Origin: Coix lacryma-jobi var. lacryma-jobi
Taxonomy: Eukaryota > Streptophyta > Magnoliopsida > Poales > Poaceae
Reading direction: 5' to 3'
Assembly (NCBI GenBank): GCA_009763385.1
Contig: CM019827.1
Coordinates: forward strand, 97,624,177-97,688,176
Length of the DNA: 64,000 nt
Within the stretch, counting starts at the first letter, position 1, and each line of letters starts with the position of its first letter. Positions 62,410 to 64,000 of this stretch are shown here, one piece after another. The position numbers and the translations under genes are program-made. The notes below the pieces were generated by a model that was given only the letters and a program-made list of their open reading frames with translations, did no database searches and had not been told where the DNA came from.

Positions 62410-64000
62410 TGAAGGACCGAGAATGCAAAAGCAAGGTGACTAGAGGGGGGGTGAATGGGAGCCTAAAAAATTTCTCTTGAAACTTCAGCCTTTGTCCCAA
62501 AAATCGACCCCCAAAAGCTTTGACCAAAACGTGATGCCCACGACCCTTGGAAGAGGGTGGATGATCCCTAGGATCACAACGAGGCACCACCAAGCAAGAG
62601 CGAATCAAACGCCAAAAGTTCCAACACAAGTTCAACCCCTAAAACTGACTCCCAAACATAGATGGAAGACTACGTCGAGAAATCTGCAAATACCTATGCT
62701 AACAAGTAGCAAAATACCTAGAGAGGTTCCTTGGTTAACTATAGGGCCAAACAAGAAGTCCGAAAACCAAGCGGAAATGCCGAGAGACAAATTGCACTGT
62801 CCAGGACAAGTCTGCGAAGTCCCGGACTGTCCGCGGTACTGCTGGACTGTCCGCGAGGAAGGGGCGGACTGTCCGCCGGCAAAATCCCCAAAACAGCAAG
62901 GTTGCTGAACACTTCTGCTCGACTCTTGGACTGTCCGCGAGTCCTTACGGCGGACTGTCCGCCGGTCAAAGAACAGCAAAGGAGCCGAAGAACACAGCCA
63001 CTGATCTGGCCTGCCCCCGACGCCCGGACTGTCCGATGGTCAGGTGGCGGACTGTCCGTGACCTTGCAGAGAGGGCGATTTCAGTCGCCTTCTCCCCAAA
63101 TCTCCCCAAAATCAATCCAAATCAAAATCCCTTAATCCCAAACTTGGAGACGATGATCACGAGGTAGTTAGGAGACTATCCCCAAGAAATCATCTGCTCA
63201 AATCAACTCAATCAATGGGAATTCAAAAGGGAAGGAGTATGAACCGAAAAAGCGCCACAAAAATTGAATCGACCCGATCTACTTGCTCATGAAGGTAGAG
63301 ATGAATTCCTTCGGTGGAAATGTTCTCCTCACTATAAAGAACAAGTTGATTCAAGTGGATTTCAAAAAGACGCAGTAGAGAGGGAGATCGAGTGACGGGA
63401 AAAACGTGGAGAAACGAAAAACGCGAAGAACAAAATCAAAACGCGAATCACACCACGAATTTGCAACTGTGTGGCTACCACACGCTACAACAGTGAGATT
63501 ACGGTCTCACTTCCTCAAAATCTCATGAACACAGAGGTATGATTCTCTGCGGATCTCAGTAGCTACAACAGGGATGTGGGAGAACAGGAAACCCTAAGTG
63601 AAGAATAGCAAATGACTGAGATAGTTCGGGAGGTGGGTGTCTCCCCCTACTTATCCTAATTCTAGTTCCCACTCTACCCCTACTAATTACAGAGCGAACC
63701 AGCTAAAACCTAGGGTTATTCTGGACCAACTCGAAGTAGATGCTGATCCGACGGCCACTCCCACACAATAGGTAGCTTCGCCTCGACGCGACCTCACCGA
63801 TTGCCGCCACGTGCCGCCACCGCTCTGCTCGTCCTTTTCATGGACCTCGCCCCCGGTTTTGAGGCCGAAACCGGGAAACCTGTCTTCACGACCAACCCCC
63901 GGTTTTGAGGCCCAACCCAGGAAACCAGCCGTCCATCGCCTGAGTTTTGTGGCCCAAACTCAGAAACCCGCCAGCGCCCAGGTTTTGAGGCCCAAACCTG
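62410..64000 (-). mobile_element. Element H: Copia LTR (SIRE/Maximus-like), truncated by window end
   Basis: Begins TGAAGGACCGAG like B and C, preceded by TTCCT as possible target duplication. It contains a GGACTGTCCGC-type array at about 62820-63065, a TATA-like GGATAAGTAGG (minus) near 63645-63660, and the hairpin minisatellite from about 63850 onward (CCCGGTTT/AAACCGGG, CTGAGTTT/AAACTCAG, CCAGGTTT/AAACCTG). Whether it is a solo LTR or a complete element cannot be seen. Confidence 0.88.

Noticed and set aside
1..64000. tRNA, rRNA, snoRNA or host protein genes
   Set aside because: None seen. The only tRNA-like matches are the primer binding sites.

Overview
The window is repeat DNA from a grass, most likely a panicoid such as Sorghum, Saccharum, Miscanthus or maize. 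That placement is an inference from the element families. I find no host gene, structural RNA gene or CRISPR array. Essentially every base can be assigned to nested LTR retrotransposons of two kinds: Ty1/Copia elements of the SIRE/Maximus type (LTRs about 2 kb, primer site TGGTATCGGAGC) and Ty3/Gypsy elements of the Athila type (LTRs about 1.3 kb, primer site beginning TGGCGCCGTTGCC). I use letters A to K for the elements.

Layout from left to right. J (1-997) is the end of a probable Gypsy LTR. A (998-23628, + strand) is a Copia element whose 5' LTR is split by B (1567-13435, - strand), a young and nearly complete Copia element. A sits in the LTR of D (23629 to about 31334), an Athila-like element that also carries a solo Copia LTR, C (24097-26242), and a solo Gypsy LTR, K (about 27731-28982), inside its gag. 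G is a Copia LTR (about 31335-32284 plus 61014-62409) split by E (32285-61008). E is an Athila-like element with a gag but no polymerase. E is split by F (38011-58515), an Athila-like element with gag, pol and an accessory ORF. F is split by I (44861-55419, - strand), a Copia element. H (62410 to the window end) is another Copia LTR inserted in G.

The nesting D > G > E > F > I is five levels deep. It is supported by target-site duplications: AACTC for B, AGGGT for C, GTGTG for E, TGTAT for F, and a one-mismatch A/GGAGG for I. Rough by-eye LTR differences (E about 3-4%, F about 2%, I about 1.5%, B under 1%) agree with that order.

How the parts work: Gag forms the particle; protease, integrase, reverse transcriptase and RNase H copy and insert the element; LTRs supply promoter and terminator; the primer site and polypurine tract start the two DNA strands. 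Almost every pol here carries stop codons or frameshifts. E and D probably depended on proteins from relatives such as F.

The most interesting signal is not protein coding. Several non-coding parts hold small hairpins whose stems change in a compensated way between copies: a 13-nt hairpin in the LTRs of D, E, F and K and three times inside E; an array of hairpins upstream of the polypurine tract in A and B; a hairpin minisatellite in the U3 of the Copia LTRs; and 12-nt hairpins near the 3' end of E and F. These are candidate RNA signals for packaging, dimerisation or regulation.
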